DNA of 50,793 bases from Oscillospiraceae bacterium (GCA_015063855.1 SVTI01000003.1:1-50793); one strand, 5' to 3'. Positions 28,887-39,177 are shown, counted from the first letter of the stretch. Numbers and translations are program-made. Notes: a model not told the origin generated them from the sequence alone.

Positions 28887-30440
28887 ATGCATCAGGCATT
28901 ATACCGTAAATACAGACCTATAACATTTGATGATGTTTACGGTCAGGATCATATAACCTCGGTGCTTAAATACGAGGTTGCTAATAATAAGGTTTCTCAC
29001 GCATATCTTTTCTGCGGAAGCAGAGGTACCGGTAAGACTACCTGTGCGAAGATATTGGCTAAAGCGGCAAACTGTCTCTCTCCCATAAACGGTGATCCCT
29101 GCGGTGAATGCGAGGCATGCCGTGCTATTGCAGATGAATCCACCGTTGATATATACGAAATGGATGCTGCAAGTAACACGGGCGTAAACTATATCCGTGA
29201 TATCAAGGACGCCGTTGTTTATTCCCCTGCCATGCTTAAAACAAGGGTATATATTATCGACGAGGTACATATGCTTTCAACCTCGGCATTCAATGCGCTC
29301 TTAAAGACGCTTGAGGAACCGCCGGAAAGAGTAATCTTCATACTCGCAACAACTGAAGTGCATAAGATACCTATAACGGTTCTTTCACGCTGTCAACGCT
29401 TTGACTTTAAAAGGATCAAGAGCGAAATTATCGCAGACAGACTCAACTACATTGCACAGAAGGAAAATATTGAGCTTGACAGATCGGCCGCTATGCTTAT
29501 AGCAAGACTATCTAACGGCGGTATGCGTGATGCGATCAGTCTTCTTGAGGTATGTGCCGGACAGAATCATACAGTTAACATAGAAAGAGTAAGGGAATGC
29601 GGCGGTATTTCCGGTAAGGAAAATCTCATTAAAACCGTTGATGCTATCGCCAAAAGAGATATCGAGACATTGTTTGAGATCATTGCCGGATTGTGCAGCT
29701 CTTCTATGGATATCTCCGTATTCTGGCAGGAGCTTATAGCCTTCTATAGAGATATGATGCTCGCAAAAACAACTAAGAAAGCATTATATCACTACGAATT
29801 ATCCGAGGATGAGATAGAACAGGCAAAGCAAAGCGCTTCCCTTTTCACACTTGAACAGATCATGTATCATTCAAGACTTCTTGACAAGGCTCTCGGTGAG
29901 ATGCAGCAGAAAACGTGTGATAAGAGGATATGTGCTGAGCTCACTCTTGTAAGAATGAGTGAATCCTCTCTTCAAACCGATACCGAAGCACTTCTTGCAA
30001 GAATATCTGAGCTTGAGGATAAAATTAATGTGTTGTCAAGCGGTATACTGCCTGTGTCAAATGTTCAGGTAAGCGAAACAGTAAAAAAGGACTCGCCGGA
30101 ATTACCGCAAGTTAAAAACGAAGCTATTAAAACTCATATTGAATCAAAATTTAAATCTATAAACGATTGGATGGAGATCGTAAAACGATTTGAAAAGGTT
30201 AACCCGATGGATTCTGCATATCTTAATAAGGCAGATGCATCAGCGGGTAACGGTGAATTTATCGTAAGATTCCCCGATAACTTCTCAAAAATGATGATAG
30301 AAACCGAAGCAAACTACAAGCTTCTCTGTGATACTATAATTAAAACAAACCCCAATTATGCAACGCTCAGAGTATTACTGCAGGTAGATCCCTCGGTTGT
30401 GCAGAATCAGGCAACGCCATTTGATGATATTAATTTTTAA
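28887..30440 (+). CDS. dnaX: DNA polymerase III subunit gamma/tau
   Basis: MHQALYRKYRPITFDDVYGQDHI, GSRGTGKTTCAKILAKA, Cys4 zinc module, DEVHMLS; start at 28887 behind gggagg. Confidence 0.97.
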   Translation: MHQALYRKYRPITFDDVYGQDHITSVLKYEVANNKVSHAYLFCGSRGTGKTTCAKILAKAANCLSPINGDPCGECEACRAIADESTVDIYEMDAASNTGVNYIRDIKDAVVYSPAMLKTRVYIIDEVHMLSTSAFNALLKTLEEPPERVIFILATTEVHKIPITVLSRCQRFDFKRIKSEIIADRLNYIAQKENIELDRSAAMLIARLSNGGMRDAISLLEVCAGQNHTVNIERVRECGGISGKENLIKTVDAIAKRDIETLFEIIAGLCSSSMDISVFWQELIAFYRDMMLAKTTKKALYHYELSEDEIEQAKQSASLFTLEQIMYHSRLLDKALGEMQQKTCDKRICAELTLVRMSESSLQTDTEALLARISELEDKINVLSSGILPVSNVQVSETVKKDSPELPQVKNEAIKTHIESKFKSINDWMEIVKRFEKVNPMDSAYLNKADASAGNGEFIVRFPDNFSKMMIETEANYKLLCDTIIKTNPNYATLRVLLQVDPSVVQNQATPFDDINF

Positions 30441-30492
30441 TTTGATACAAAATTACAGAAAGGACAGAGTTTATCTCTAAAGGTAAAACAAA

Positions 30493-30840
30493 ATGAAAGC
30501 AAGACTTCCCAAGGGAATGGGCGGCGGTCCCTCCAATATGCAGCACTTAATGAAGCAGGCTCAGAAGATGCAGGACGATATGGAGGCTAAAAAGGAAGAA
30601 TTAGCCGCTAAGGAATATGAGGTTAAAGCAGGCGGCGGTGCCGTTACCCTTGTAATTACCGGTGAAAAGGTTGTAAAGACACTTGACATCGACCCCGAAA
30701 TAGTAGATCCCGATGATATTGAAACAATGTCCGATATCCTTATCGCGGCTTTCAATGAGGCTATCAAGCGTGTCGAGGCTGACGCTGAGGAAGAAATGGG
30801 CAAGATCACCGGTAATCTCAGTATGCCCGGCTTATTCTAA
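30493..30840 (+). CDS. YbaB/EbfC family nucleoid-associated protein
   Basis: 115 aa; MQHLMKQAQKMQDDM; between dnaX and recR. Confidence 0.95.
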   Translation: MKARLPKGMGGGPSNMQHLMKQAQKMQDDMEAKKEELAAKEYEVKAGGGAVTLVITGEKVVKTLDIDPEIVDPDDIETMSDILIAAFNEAIKRVEADAEEEMGKITGNLSMPGLF

Positions 30841-30843
30841 GAA

Positions 30844-31440
30844 ATGTCTACACTTCCCTCCCTCGAGATACTTATTGAGCAATTCAGACGACTTCCCTCT
30901 GTAGGCAGACGTTCGGCAGAACGTATGGCTTATGCCATCCTCGATTATTCTAAGGAAGAAGCGAACTTCTTTGCTAATGCCATAATCGAGGCTAAGGAGA
31001 ATATTAAGCGTTGTAAGGTGTGTCATAATTTCAGCGAGGATGAAATATGTCCTGTATGCTCAGATGAAAGCAGAGATCATAGTGTTATCTGTGTTGTAGA
31101 GGATGCCCGTGACATTATCTCTCTCGAGAAGGTTAAAGATTACCTTGGTGTATATCATGTTATAGGCGGAACTATATCTCCAATGAAAGGTGTTTCTCCC
31201 GAGGATCTTAATATTAAGAGTCTTATGTACAGATTATCAAACGATGACATATCTGAGATAATTATTGCTACAAATCCTACCGTTGAGGGTGAAACAACAG
31301 CTCTGTATATTTCGCGTTTGGTTAAGCCATTAGGAATAAAAGTGACTCGCCTTGCCTATGGTATGCCTGTCGGAGGTGAGCTTGATCACGCCGACGAGGT
31401 AACGATCGGACGAGCTATTGAAGGCAGAAAAGAATTATAA
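30844..31440 (+). CDS. recR: recombination mediator RecR
   Basis: 198 aa; FRRLPSVGRRSAERMAY, Cys4 finger, Toprim CVVEDARDI. Confidence 0.97.
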   Translation: MSTLPSLEILIEQFRRLPSVGRRSAERMAYAILDYSKEEANFFANAIIEAKENIKRCKVCHNFSEDEICPVCSDESRDHSVICVVEDARDIISLEKVKDYLGVYHVIGGTISPMKGVSPEDLNIKSLMYRLSNDDISEIIIATNPTVEGETTALYISRLVKPLGIKVTRLAYGMPVGGELDHADEVTIGRAIEGRKEL

Positions 31441-31445
31441 ACTAC

Positions 31446-31474
31446 AAAAGAGCAGATTAACGTCTGCTCTTTTA
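31446..31474. terminator. terminator after recR
   Basis: AAAAGAGCAGA-TTAACG-TCTGCTCTTTT. Confidence 0.75.
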
Positions 31475-31501
31475 TTAATTAAATAATGATGTATTTTAGA
31501 A

Positions 31502-33088
31502 TTAAGAGTAAAGCTCGAATCCAAAGGCGTGAAGGCCGCTGGAATGGAAGTTGTTAAGCATCTCTTCCGCGGTAAATACAGTATTTGAAACAAGCGTAAA
31601 GATTGTATCCTTAACAAAAGCATCACTTGATGATGAATAATTATAGAAATCAAGATCGTAAACAGTTGTTACGGGATTAATAGTACCGCTTGCAGGAACA
31701 ACATTCTTACCTGAAAGATAAATATCAACGGTCATATTGTATAAATTCGCTTTTTTGGGAATATCAATGGTTACGTAGCTTTCCTGAGTTCCCTTTTTGA
31801 TATAATATTTAATTGTAAATGCAGTCTTGTTAATATCATAGAGTATCTTTGTTTCACCGTATGAACCGTCACTAAGAGTTTCAGTGGACTTGAGATAATA
31901 AATACCGTTACCTGACTTTAAGCCTTCTGTGTAAAAATAATAGCAAAGTCTGCTGTATTCCGATCCGAAAATCTCTGAATTACAACGTGTACATATTCCG
32001 TAATTAGTTGTGTGTCCCAAAGCGGGTGCAGCCTGGTATCCGCAACGCTTACACTTTTTAGCTGATGTGCAGGTATGAGCGGTGTAATCATGACCGAGAG
32101 CATTCTGCTTTATGTCACCGCATCTTGAACACTTAGCGGGCGCTGTGCAGGTAGCGACGGAATAATTGTGTCCGGGGGCTTCCTTTCTTATATCGCCGCA
32201 TATGGTACATTTTTCCGCTTGAGTACAGCTTCCCTTAGTATAATTATGAAGTCCCTTATCGGCTGCAACGTATTCGCCGCATACCGTACAGGTATCACCG
32301 TTTACACAGGAGAGAGAATTACACTTGTGACCGAGAGGAAGTGTAAATTTGATGCCACAGCTTCTGCACCAATCGCCTTTAACGCAGGAGGGCTCTGTAC
32401 GGGTTCTGTGCACACACCAGGAATTGAGATAATCGACCATAAATACGTTGATCATCTTAGCAATCTGTGCCCTTGTCATTATTGTCTTAGGTGAAAATAC
32501 AAGCTTGTTTGTGCTTGTGCTTCCCATAATACCCGAATCGATAATATATTTAACACCGTCGAGTGCCCAATTTGATACCTTGTTAAGATCTGTGTAAGAA
32601 GATGCTGTATTGGTAAGTGCAGGCTGCTTTTCGGATTCTTTAAGCACTCTTGTAAACATTACTGCCGCTTCTTCACGGGTCATAGATTTATTGGGCGAGA
32701 AATTACCGTTACCGGTACCGTTTGCATATCCTGCATTGAATGCCCACATAACACTGGGAGTATACCATGAGCCGGCAGGACAATCGTTAAATACAGTGTT
32801 GTTATAGGATGAAAGGTCAGCCTTCATTACACGGGCAAGCATTACTACAAAGGTAGCACGTGTAAGGTTGGCATTGGGGGCAAAGGTATAAGTATTTCCC
32901 TGTCCGTTTATAACTTCATTTGCATAACAAAATTCAGCATGGGGTGCAAACCACTGACCGGCAGGAACATCTTCAAAGGGTAATAAAGCATTACTTGAGG
33001 TTACGGCCGCATTTACGGGAGTAGCCATTGCACCAATACATGGGATAAGTGTTGCTATGACTAACATTAGCGATAATAATTTTTTCAT
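31502..33088 (-). CDS. S-layer homology domain protein with Cys-pair repeat array
   Basis: 528 aa; signal peptide, three SLH-like repeats, then 5-6 repeats of CxxxxxCxxCGxxxxxxLGHxY. Confidence 0.88.
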   Translation of the reverse strand: MKKLLSLMLVIATLIPCIGAMATPVNAAVTSSNALLPFEDVPAGQWFAPHAEFCYANEVINGQGNTYTFAPNANLTRATFVVMLARVMKADLSSYNNTVFNDCPAGSWYTPSVMWAFNAGYANGTGNGNFSPNKSMTREEAAVMFTRVLKESEKQPALTNTASSYTDLNKVSNWALDGVKYIIDSGIMGSTSTNKLVFSPKTIMTRAQIAKMINVFMVDYLNSWCVHRTRTEPSCVKGDWCRSCGIKFTLPLGHKCNSLSCVNGDTCTVCGEYVAADKGLHNYTKGSCTQAEKCTICGDIRKEAPGHNYSVATCTAPAKCSRCGDIKQNALGHDYTAHTCTSAKKCKRCGYQAAPALGHTTNYGICTRCNSEIFGSEYSRLCYYFYTEGLKSGNGIYYLKSTETLSDGSYGETKILYDINKTAFTIKYYIKKGTQESYVTIDIPKKANLYNMTVDIYLSGKNVVPASGTINPVTTVYDLDFYNYSSSSDAFVKDTIFTLVSNTVFTAEEMLNNFHSSGLHAFGFELYS

Positions 33089-33156
33089 GTCATTTCTCCT
33101 AAATATTGAATTATTATTATTTTAAATTAATACATGATAATTGTCAATATCAAATA

Positions 33157-33187
33157 AAAAAATCGTCCCTTAAAAGAGACGATTTTA
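33157..33187 (-). terminator. terminator after pepD-like gene
   Basis: AAAATCGTC...GACGATTTT. Confidence 0.65.
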
Positions 33188-33190
33188 ATG

Positions 33191-34624
33191 TTACAGTGAT
33201 TTGATTATTGAGCAAATAAGCTTAAAGGTCCTCTCGACAGAAGCGATCTCCATTCTTTCATCGGGTGAATGAATGTCAAGGATGTTCGGACCGATGGAAA
33301 TTATATCGATTCCCGGTATACGTGCGGAGATAAGTCCGCATTCAAGTCCGGCATGAAGCGCTTCCACCTTAGGCTCATAACCGTACTGATCCTTGAATCT
33401 TTCGATATAAAGCTCACGCAACTTGGAATCGGATTTATAATCCCAGCCGGGATATCTGTCACATGTGATATAGCTTCCGCCTAAAAGCTTGGCGATACGC
33501 GAGAATAAAAGAATGGTATTATCAATCTCATATTCATTATTGGAGCGAACGAGGTGAACGCCGTGATATGTTCCCTTTTCAGCTTTAACGATACCGAGAT
33601 TGGAAGATGTTTGCACCAATCCTTTGATATGAGCTGACATACGGAGAACCCCATTGGGAGAAAGCGTTAATGCATTGATTATACGGCTCGTATCTGCAAA
33701 GGTAAACATTTCACCCATATGCTTATTTTTTGATGTATGAAGCTTAAACATCTTTTCCTCGTTGGATACGATCTTTTTCTTTTCGCTTATAAAATCGGAT
33801 ATAATATTCTTGTATAGATCAGGATCAGGTGAAGCAATAACAGCTGAAGCCTCTCTTGGAATGGCATTATCCTTTGTTCCGCCCTCTAACAATACAAGGT
33901 TAAAGGGTTCAAGATCGTACATGCGCGAAAGAAGCTCGCCTAAAATTCGTATAGCGTTCTCCTTATCAGCGTTGATCTCAACACCCGAGTGACCGCCTGA
34001 AAAGCCTTTAATATCTATGCGAAGAAGTTTGTTTCTTTCTTCTATCATGTCACAATCGATATTAAGCTCAACTCTGACTCCTCCGGCACAGGATACAAAG
34101 GACACCCCTTCCTCCTCGGAATCGATATTTATCATCATTCTTGACTTAATATCAGAGTAATCAAAGTTGATCGCACCGATCATACCAACCTCTTCGCTTG
34201 AAGTAAACAAGCACTCAATATTGGGAAGCTCTTCGTCTTCTGAGGTAAGTAAAGCCAGCATGTACGCTACAGCTACACCGTCATCACCGCCGAGTGTGGT
34301 TCCCTTTGCTTTGATATAACCGTCCTCGGTATATAATTTAAGTCCATCATTCTCGAAATCGTGTTCAGTTCCCGCATTAGCTTGACATACCATATCGGTA
34401 TGTCCCTGAAGAAGAACAGTAGGTGCATCCGCTCTGTGTGATTTCTTCCAAATGATAATATTATTATGATCATCTCTACGGTATCTGAGGCTATAATAAT
34501 CAGCAACAGCGGCAATATAATCTACTACCGCTGTTTCATTGCCCGACCCACGAGGGATCGCTGATATTTCCTCAAAAAACTTAAATACCGTCTTGGGCTC
34601 TAAATCCTTGAGTATGTATTCCAT
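33191..34624 (-). CDS. pepD: aminoacyl-histidine dipeptidase (PepD, M20)
   Basis: 477 aa; VLLQGHTDMVCQ, TTLGGDDGVAVAYMLA, TSSEEVGMIGA, KGFSGGHSGVEI. Confidence 0.95.
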   Translation of the reverse strand: MEYILKDLEPKTVFKFFEEISAIPRGSGNETAVVDYIAAVADYYSLRYRRDDHNNIIIWKKSHRADAPTVLLQGHTDMVCQANAGTEHDFENDGLKLYTEDGYIKAKGTTLGGDDGVAVAYMLALLTSEDEELPNIECLFTSSEEVGMIGAINFDYSDIKSRMMINIDSEEEGVSFVSCAGGVRVELNIDCDMIEERNKLLRIDIKGFSGGHSGVEINADKENAIRILGELLSRMYDLEPFNLVLLEGGTKDNAIPREASAVIASPDPDLYKNIISDFISEKKKIVSNEEKMFKLHTSKNKHMGEMFTFADTSRIINALTLSPNGVLRMSAHIKGLVQTSSNLGIVKAEKGTYHGVHLVRSNNEYEIDNTILLFSRIAKLLGGSYITCDRYPGWDYKSDSKLRELYIERFKDQYGYEPKVEALHAGLECGLISARIPGIDIISIGPNILDIHSPDERMEIASVERTFKLICSIIKSL

Positions 34625-34627
34625 ATT

Positions 34628-35263
34628 TTATTCCTGACAAAAAGCTAACGCAGCCTCAGCAGCAGTTGCCGCATCGGGAGTAAAGCAGTCTGCGCCGATC
34701 TCATCGCAGAAAGCCTGAGTTACAGGAGCACCGCCGATCATAATCTTAACCTTATCGCGGATACCTGCTTCTTCGCAAGCGGTAACAACGTCCTTCATTA
34801 CACCCATAGTTGTGGTGAGAAGAGCGGAAAGACAGATAACCTTACAATCCTCTTCGACAGCTGTTTTGATAAAGTCCTCAACAGCAACGTCAACACCGAG
34901 GTCTATAACCTCAAGACCCTTACCCTCAAGCATCATTGCAACGAGATTCTTACCGATATCGTGCATATCGCCTGCTACAGTACCGATTACAACCTTACCG
35001 GAAGGCTGAACTTCATCAGAAACAAGGAGAGACTTAATAACCTCAACACCCTTTTTCATAGCTCTTGCAGCAACAAGAACCTCGGGCACGTAAACTTCGT
35101 TATTCTTAAACTTTACACCTACTACATTCATGCCTGCAAGAAGAGCATCTTCAAGGATTTCCTTGGCACTATGTCCTTCTTCGAGAGCCTGAGCAACAAG
35201 AACCTTAACGTCCTTAGCCTTACCTGCCTGCATCTTTTCGGAAATTTCATTAATTATAGACAT
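34628..35263 (-). CDS. corrinoid (B12-binding) methyltransferase-type protein
   Basis: GTVAGDMHDIGKNLVAMMLEGKGLEVIDLGVDV (DxHxxG cobalamin motif) and IMIGGAPVTQAFCDEIGAD; start set at 35263. Confidence 0.93.
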   Translation of the reverse strand: MSIINEISEKMQAGKAKDVKVLVAQALEEGHSAKEILEDALLAGMNVVGVKFKNNEVYVPEVLVAARAMKKGVEVIKSLLVSDEVQPSGKVVIGTVAGDMHDIGKNLVAMMLEGKGLEVIDLGVDVAVEDFIKTAVEEDCKVICLSALLTTTMGVMKDVVTACEEAGIRDKVKIMIGGAPVTQAFCDEIGADCFTPDAATAAEAALAFCQE

Positions 35264-35460
35264 CAAACTGACCTCCGTTTTCATATATATGAAAATTATA
35301 TCATATCCATTTATAAAATACACCTTATATTTTGTAAATTTTTATCATTTAATTTCAATTATTATTTCACTAAATGGGCTTAATTCCTATACATTAATGA
35401 TAACTAAAATGAAAAAATAATTATATACCGTACTTACGGTAAATTTAAAAGAAGCGGAGC

Positions 35461-36561
35461 GTGAAACAATGTATGCTTGAAAGAAAAAACACATTCTTTA
35501 ATAAAGCAATTTGCTTTATCTGTATTATATTTACCCTCTCATTTGCTTCAAATGCATCGGTTGGTAACTGTGAAGATACCATATCCATGATTAAAAACTA
35601 TGAATGCCGTTATTCTGTCGAATGTACAACTGCCGGCGGGAATAAAAAGCTTATTGCAGGTGGAATGCCATTTGGGATCAAGCTCTTCTGTGACGGAGTA
35701 CTGATTTCGGGTGTATCAGAGGTTGACGGTATAGATGGTAACACAAATCCGGGTATGAAAGCAGGTCTTAAAGCGGGTGATATAATTAAAAAAATCAACG
35801 GTAAAGATATATTCGGGATATCGAACGTTCTTGAAAGTGCCTATAATAGTGAGGGCAAGACAGTCAGATTTACAGTTATGCGAGGAAACAAGCTCTTTGA
35901 AACAGATATTACACCTATAAAATCAAAGAGCAATGACAATTACAGTTACGGTCTTTGGGTAAAAGACGGAACTTCCGGAATTGGAACAATAACATATATC
36001 GATCCGCAGAGTCTTGAGTTCGGAGGCCTTGGACACGGTGTATGTGATTCCTCTTCAGGTAAGGTTTTGCCAATGAATAACGGAAAAGTAAATGATGTTA
36101 AGATCAGCGACGTCGAAAAAAGCAAAAAAGGTGATCCGGGAGAATTACACGGCTTTTTATCGGGAAATGATATTGGTGTTATAATATCCAATACGGAATT
36201 CGGTGTGTTCGGGGTTTATAACGATATAGATATCTCATCCTGCAAAGCGTATACTGTGGGCAACAAGGATGAATTAAAGGAAGGGCCTGCAACTATATTA
36301 TGCACACTTTCCGAAAACAATATTTGTGAATATGAAATAAAGATAGAAAAGATAAATAATAATAACGAAAAAACGAAAAACTTTATAGTTAAAGTCACAG
36401 ATAAGGAGTTACTTTCGGAAACCGGCGGGATAGTTCAGGGTATGTCAGGTTCACCTATAATTCAAAACGGAAGGTTGGTCGGAGCAGTCACGCATGTACT
36501 TGTAGATGATCCGACACGAGGTTACGGAATTTATATTGAAAATATGCTTAATGCTTCATAG
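35461..36561 (+). CDS. spoIVB: SpoIVB peptidase (S55)
   Basis: PDZ segment (GLKAGDIIKKINGKDI) and TGGIVQGMSGSPIIQNGRLVGAVTHVLVDDPTRGYGI; GTG or ATG (35473) start ambiguous. Confidence 0.93.
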   Translation: MKQCMLERKNTFFNKAICFICIIFTLSFASNASVGNCEDTISMIKNYECRYSVECTTAGGNKKLIAGGMPFGIKLFCDGVLISGVSEVDGIDGNTNPGMKAGLKAGDIIKKINGKDIFGISNVLESAYNSEGKTVRFTVMRGNKLFETDITPIKSKSNDNYSYGLWVKDGTSGIGTITYIDPQSLEFGGLGHGVCDSSSGKVLPMNNGKVNDVKISDVEKSKKGDPGELHGFLSGNDIGVIISNTEFGVFGVYNDIDISSCKAYTVGNKDELKEGPATILCTLSENNICEYEIKIEKINNNNEKTKNFIVKVTDKELLSETGGIVQGMSGSPIIQNGRLVGAVTHVLVDDPTRGYGIYIENMLNAS

Positions 36562-36563
36562 AT

Positions 36564-36592
36564 AAAAGAGCAGTTCGTTTGAACTGCTCTTT
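36564..36592 (+). terminator. terminator after spoIVB
   Basis: AAAGAGCAGTTCGTTTGAACTGCTCTTT. Confidence 0.75.
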
Positions 36593-36703
36593 AAACTTAA
36601 TGAACATAAAAATATTAATAAATATTACAAAAATTTCGTATGTTTATTGACAAATTATTAAAAGTGATGTAAAATAAAGTATCTTTTTATAGGAGTGATA
36701 CAA

Positions 36704-38011
36704 ATGACAAAATTCTTTCAGCCCGAGATCGAAACAGCTTCCCGCGAAGAGATCCGAGCTATTCAGAACGAAAAATTAGTAAAACAAGTAAAGCACGTTT
36801 ATGAAAATGTGAAATACTACCGCGATCTCATGGACGAAAAAGGTGTCACACCTGATGATATAAAGTCAGTTGACGATATTTATAAGCTTCCCTTTCTTAC
36901 CAAGGCTGATCTTCGCGAGGCATATCCTTACGGACTTCTTGGTACAGACCTCAAAAATTGTGTACGTATTCATGCTACCAGCGGCACTACAGGCAAAAGA
37001 GTCGTTGCCTTCTATACTCAGAACGACATTGAGCTTTGGGATGATTGCTGCGCGCGTGCTATCATCGCAGCCGGAGGATCAAGCGAAGATATCTGTCAGG
37101 TAGCATACGGTTACGGTCTTTTCACAGGTGGTATGGGTCTCCACGGAGGTTCTCAGAAGGTTGGTTGTCTTACACTTCCTATGTCCTCGGGTAACACCGA
37201 GAGACAGATCGAGTTTATGCAGGATCTTCATTCAACCATTATCTGCTGTACTCCCTCTTATGCGGCTTACATAGGTGAGACCTTAAAGGAAATGGGTCTC
37301 ACACCCGATGATATCGACCTTAAGGCAGGTATATTCGGTGCTGAGCCATGGACTGAGGAAATGAGACGCGATATCGAGAAGTCTCTTGGCATCAAGGCTT
37401 ATGATATCTACGGTCTTACCGAATCCACAGGCCCCGGTGTTGCCTTTGAGTGCGAAGCGCAGACAGGTATGCATATCAACGAAGACCACTTTTATGCCGA
37501 AATAATAGATCCCGAGACAGGAGAGGTGCTTCCCGAGGGTTCAAAAGGTGAATTGGTATTCACCAATCTTGATAAAGAGGGCTTCCCTCTTCTCCGTTAC
37601 AGAACCCGAGATATTTGTGTTCTTTCTACCGAAAAATGCTCCTGCGGCAGAACCTTGATCAAGATGGCAAAGCCTATGGGACGAAGCGATGATATGCTTA
37701 TCATCCGCGGAGTAAACGTCTTCCCGTCACAGATCGAGACCGTTCTTATCAAGGAAGGTTATTCGCCCAATTATCTTATCGAAGTTGACAGAATTAAGAA
37801 CAACGATACACTTGATGTATACGTTGAGCTTTCTCCCGAACAGTTCTCCGATACGGTAAAGGATATCAGTAAAAATGAAAAATCACTTGCCGATGCTATC
37901 ATTCAGATGGTTGGCATCAAGCCCAAGGTTCATCTCGTTGCTCCCAAGACCATCAAGCGCAGCGAGGGTAAAGCTGTTCGTGTTATTGATAAGAGAAAGC
38001 TTCACGATTAA
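36704..38011 (+). CDS. phenylacetate-CoA ligase family protein
   Basis: ATSGTTGKRVVAFYT, YGLTESTGPGVAFEC, RYRTRDIC, GRSDDMLIIRGVNVFPSQIE. Confidence 0.94.
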   Translation: MTKFFQPEIETASREEIRAIQNEKLVKQVKHVYENVKYYRDLMDEKGVTPDDIKSVDDIYKLPFLTKADLREAYPYGLLGTDLKNCVRIHATSGTTGKRVVAFYTQNDIELWDDCCARAIIAAGGSSEDICQVAYGYGLFTGGMGLHGGSQKVGCLTLPMSSGNTERQIEFMQDLHSTIICCTPSYAAYIGETLKEMGLTPDDIDLKAGIFGAEPWTEEMRRDIEKSLGIKAYDIYGLTESTGPGVAFECEAQTGMHINEDHFYAEIIDPETGEVLPEGSKGELVFTNLDKEGFPLLRYRTRDICVLSTEKCSCGRTLIKMAKPMGRSDDMLIIRGVNVFPSQIETVLIKEGYSPNYLIEVDRIKNNDTLDVYVELSPEQFSDTVKDISKNEKSLADAIIQMVGIKPKVHLVAPKTIKRSEGKAVRVIDKRKLHD

Positions 38012-38026
38012 TAAAGGAGAATTAAT

Positions 38027-38449
38027 ATGAGTGTTAAACAGATATCTGTGTTTATAGAAAACAAAACAGGAAAATTAGCTGAAGCAACAAGATTTATTGC
38101 CGACCATAACATTAATCTTCGCGCTCTGTCTATTGCGGATACACAGGATTTCGGTATCCTTCGTATCATTTGTGACGATCCTCATGCTGCAAATAAAGCA
38201 CTACAGGATGGTGGATATATAACTACTACTACTGAAGTTCTGGCCGCCGCAATATCCGATAAGCCCGGTGCACTTGCAACAATTCTTGAGGTGCTGTCGG
38301 ATGCCAAAGTTGTTGTAGAGTATACCTATGCATTTCTTTCATCAAAATCTGATGCTTATATGATATTCCGTGTTGATGATAATGCGATAGCTGCAGCAGC
38401 GCTTGCCGGTGCGGGTATTAAGACTGCAAATCAGGAAGATTTATTCTAA
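38027..38449 (+). CDS. tandem ACT domain protein
   Basis: 140 aa; QISVFIENKTGKLAEATRFIADHNINLRALSIADT and SDKPGALATILEVLSDAKVVVEY. Confidence 0.9.
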   Translation: MSVKQISVFIENKTGKLAEATRFIADHNINLRALSIADTQDFGILRIICDDPHAANKALQDGGYITTTTEVLAAAISDKPGALATILEVLSDAKVVVEYTYAFLSSKSDAYMIFRVDDNAIAAAALAGAGIKTANQEDLF

Positions 38450-38473
38450 TATTAACTTAGGGGATTATCTGTA

Positions 38474-39175
38474 ATGTTAGTCCCCTTATCATTTCTTATG
38501 TTTAAAAAGATATTAAAAATTACAATTATAGTATGTCTGTGTATTGCTGTATTGGCCACGGTGATACTTCTCGGCATTAACTTTTATATCAAAGGCAAGA
38601 CCGATGATAGAATAATATCAGCAGAACGGGCAAAGAAGCTTGATGACATCGATTGCATACTTATACTCGGTGCAGGCGTACGGGCTGACGGTACACCCAG
38701 TCTTATGCTTAGCGACAGACTTGAAGCAGGAATTTCTCTATATGAGAAGGGCGTATCTCCCAAGATATTAATGAGCGGAGATCATGGTACTAAAGGCTAT
38801 GATGAGGTCAATACTATGAAGAATATAGCATTGAATGATTACTCTGTTCCCTCCGAGGATATATTTATGGATCATGCAGGCTTCAGCACATACGACAGTA
38901 TGTACAGAGCCAAGGAAATTTTTCAAGCGGATAAAATAATCATAGTAACTCAGGATTTTCACCTTCCCAGAGCCTTATATATTGCGGGAGAGCTGGGGAT
39001 AGAAGCCTACGGTGTTTCTGCCTCGCTTCGTGAATATACAGGTCTATGGTTAAATGAGCTTCGTGAGGTTCCTGCGAGATCTAAGGACTATTTCATGACA
39101 CTGTTCAATGTAGATCCCGTGTGTCTCGGTGAGGTAATCCCGATTTCGGGAGACGGAAATCTTACTAATGATTGA
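38474..39175 (+). CDS. SanA/YdcF-like DUF218 family protein
   Basis: CILILGAGVRADGTPSLMLSDRLEAGISLY, ILMSGDHG, STYDSMYRAKEIF, VTQDFHLPRAL; start could be 38498. Confidence 0.88.
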   Translation: MLVPLSFLMFKKILKITIIVCLCIAVLATVILLGINFYIKGKTDDRIISAERAKKLDDIDCILILGAGVRADGTPSLMLSDRLEAGISLYEKGVSPKILMSGDHGTKGYDEVNTMKNIALNDYSVPSEDIFMDHAGFSTYDSMYRAKEIFQADKIIIVTQDFHLPRALYIAGELGIEAYGVSASLREYTGLWLNELREVPARSKDYFMTLFNVDPVCLGEVIPISGDGNLTND

Positions 39176-39177
39176 TT

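Noticed and set aside
35367-35398. Possible degenerate repeat end (cactaaatgggcttaattcctatacatta)
   Set aside because: Resembles the cacgaaatgaagtaatttcctatatatta end, but too short and AT-rich to claim as a copy.
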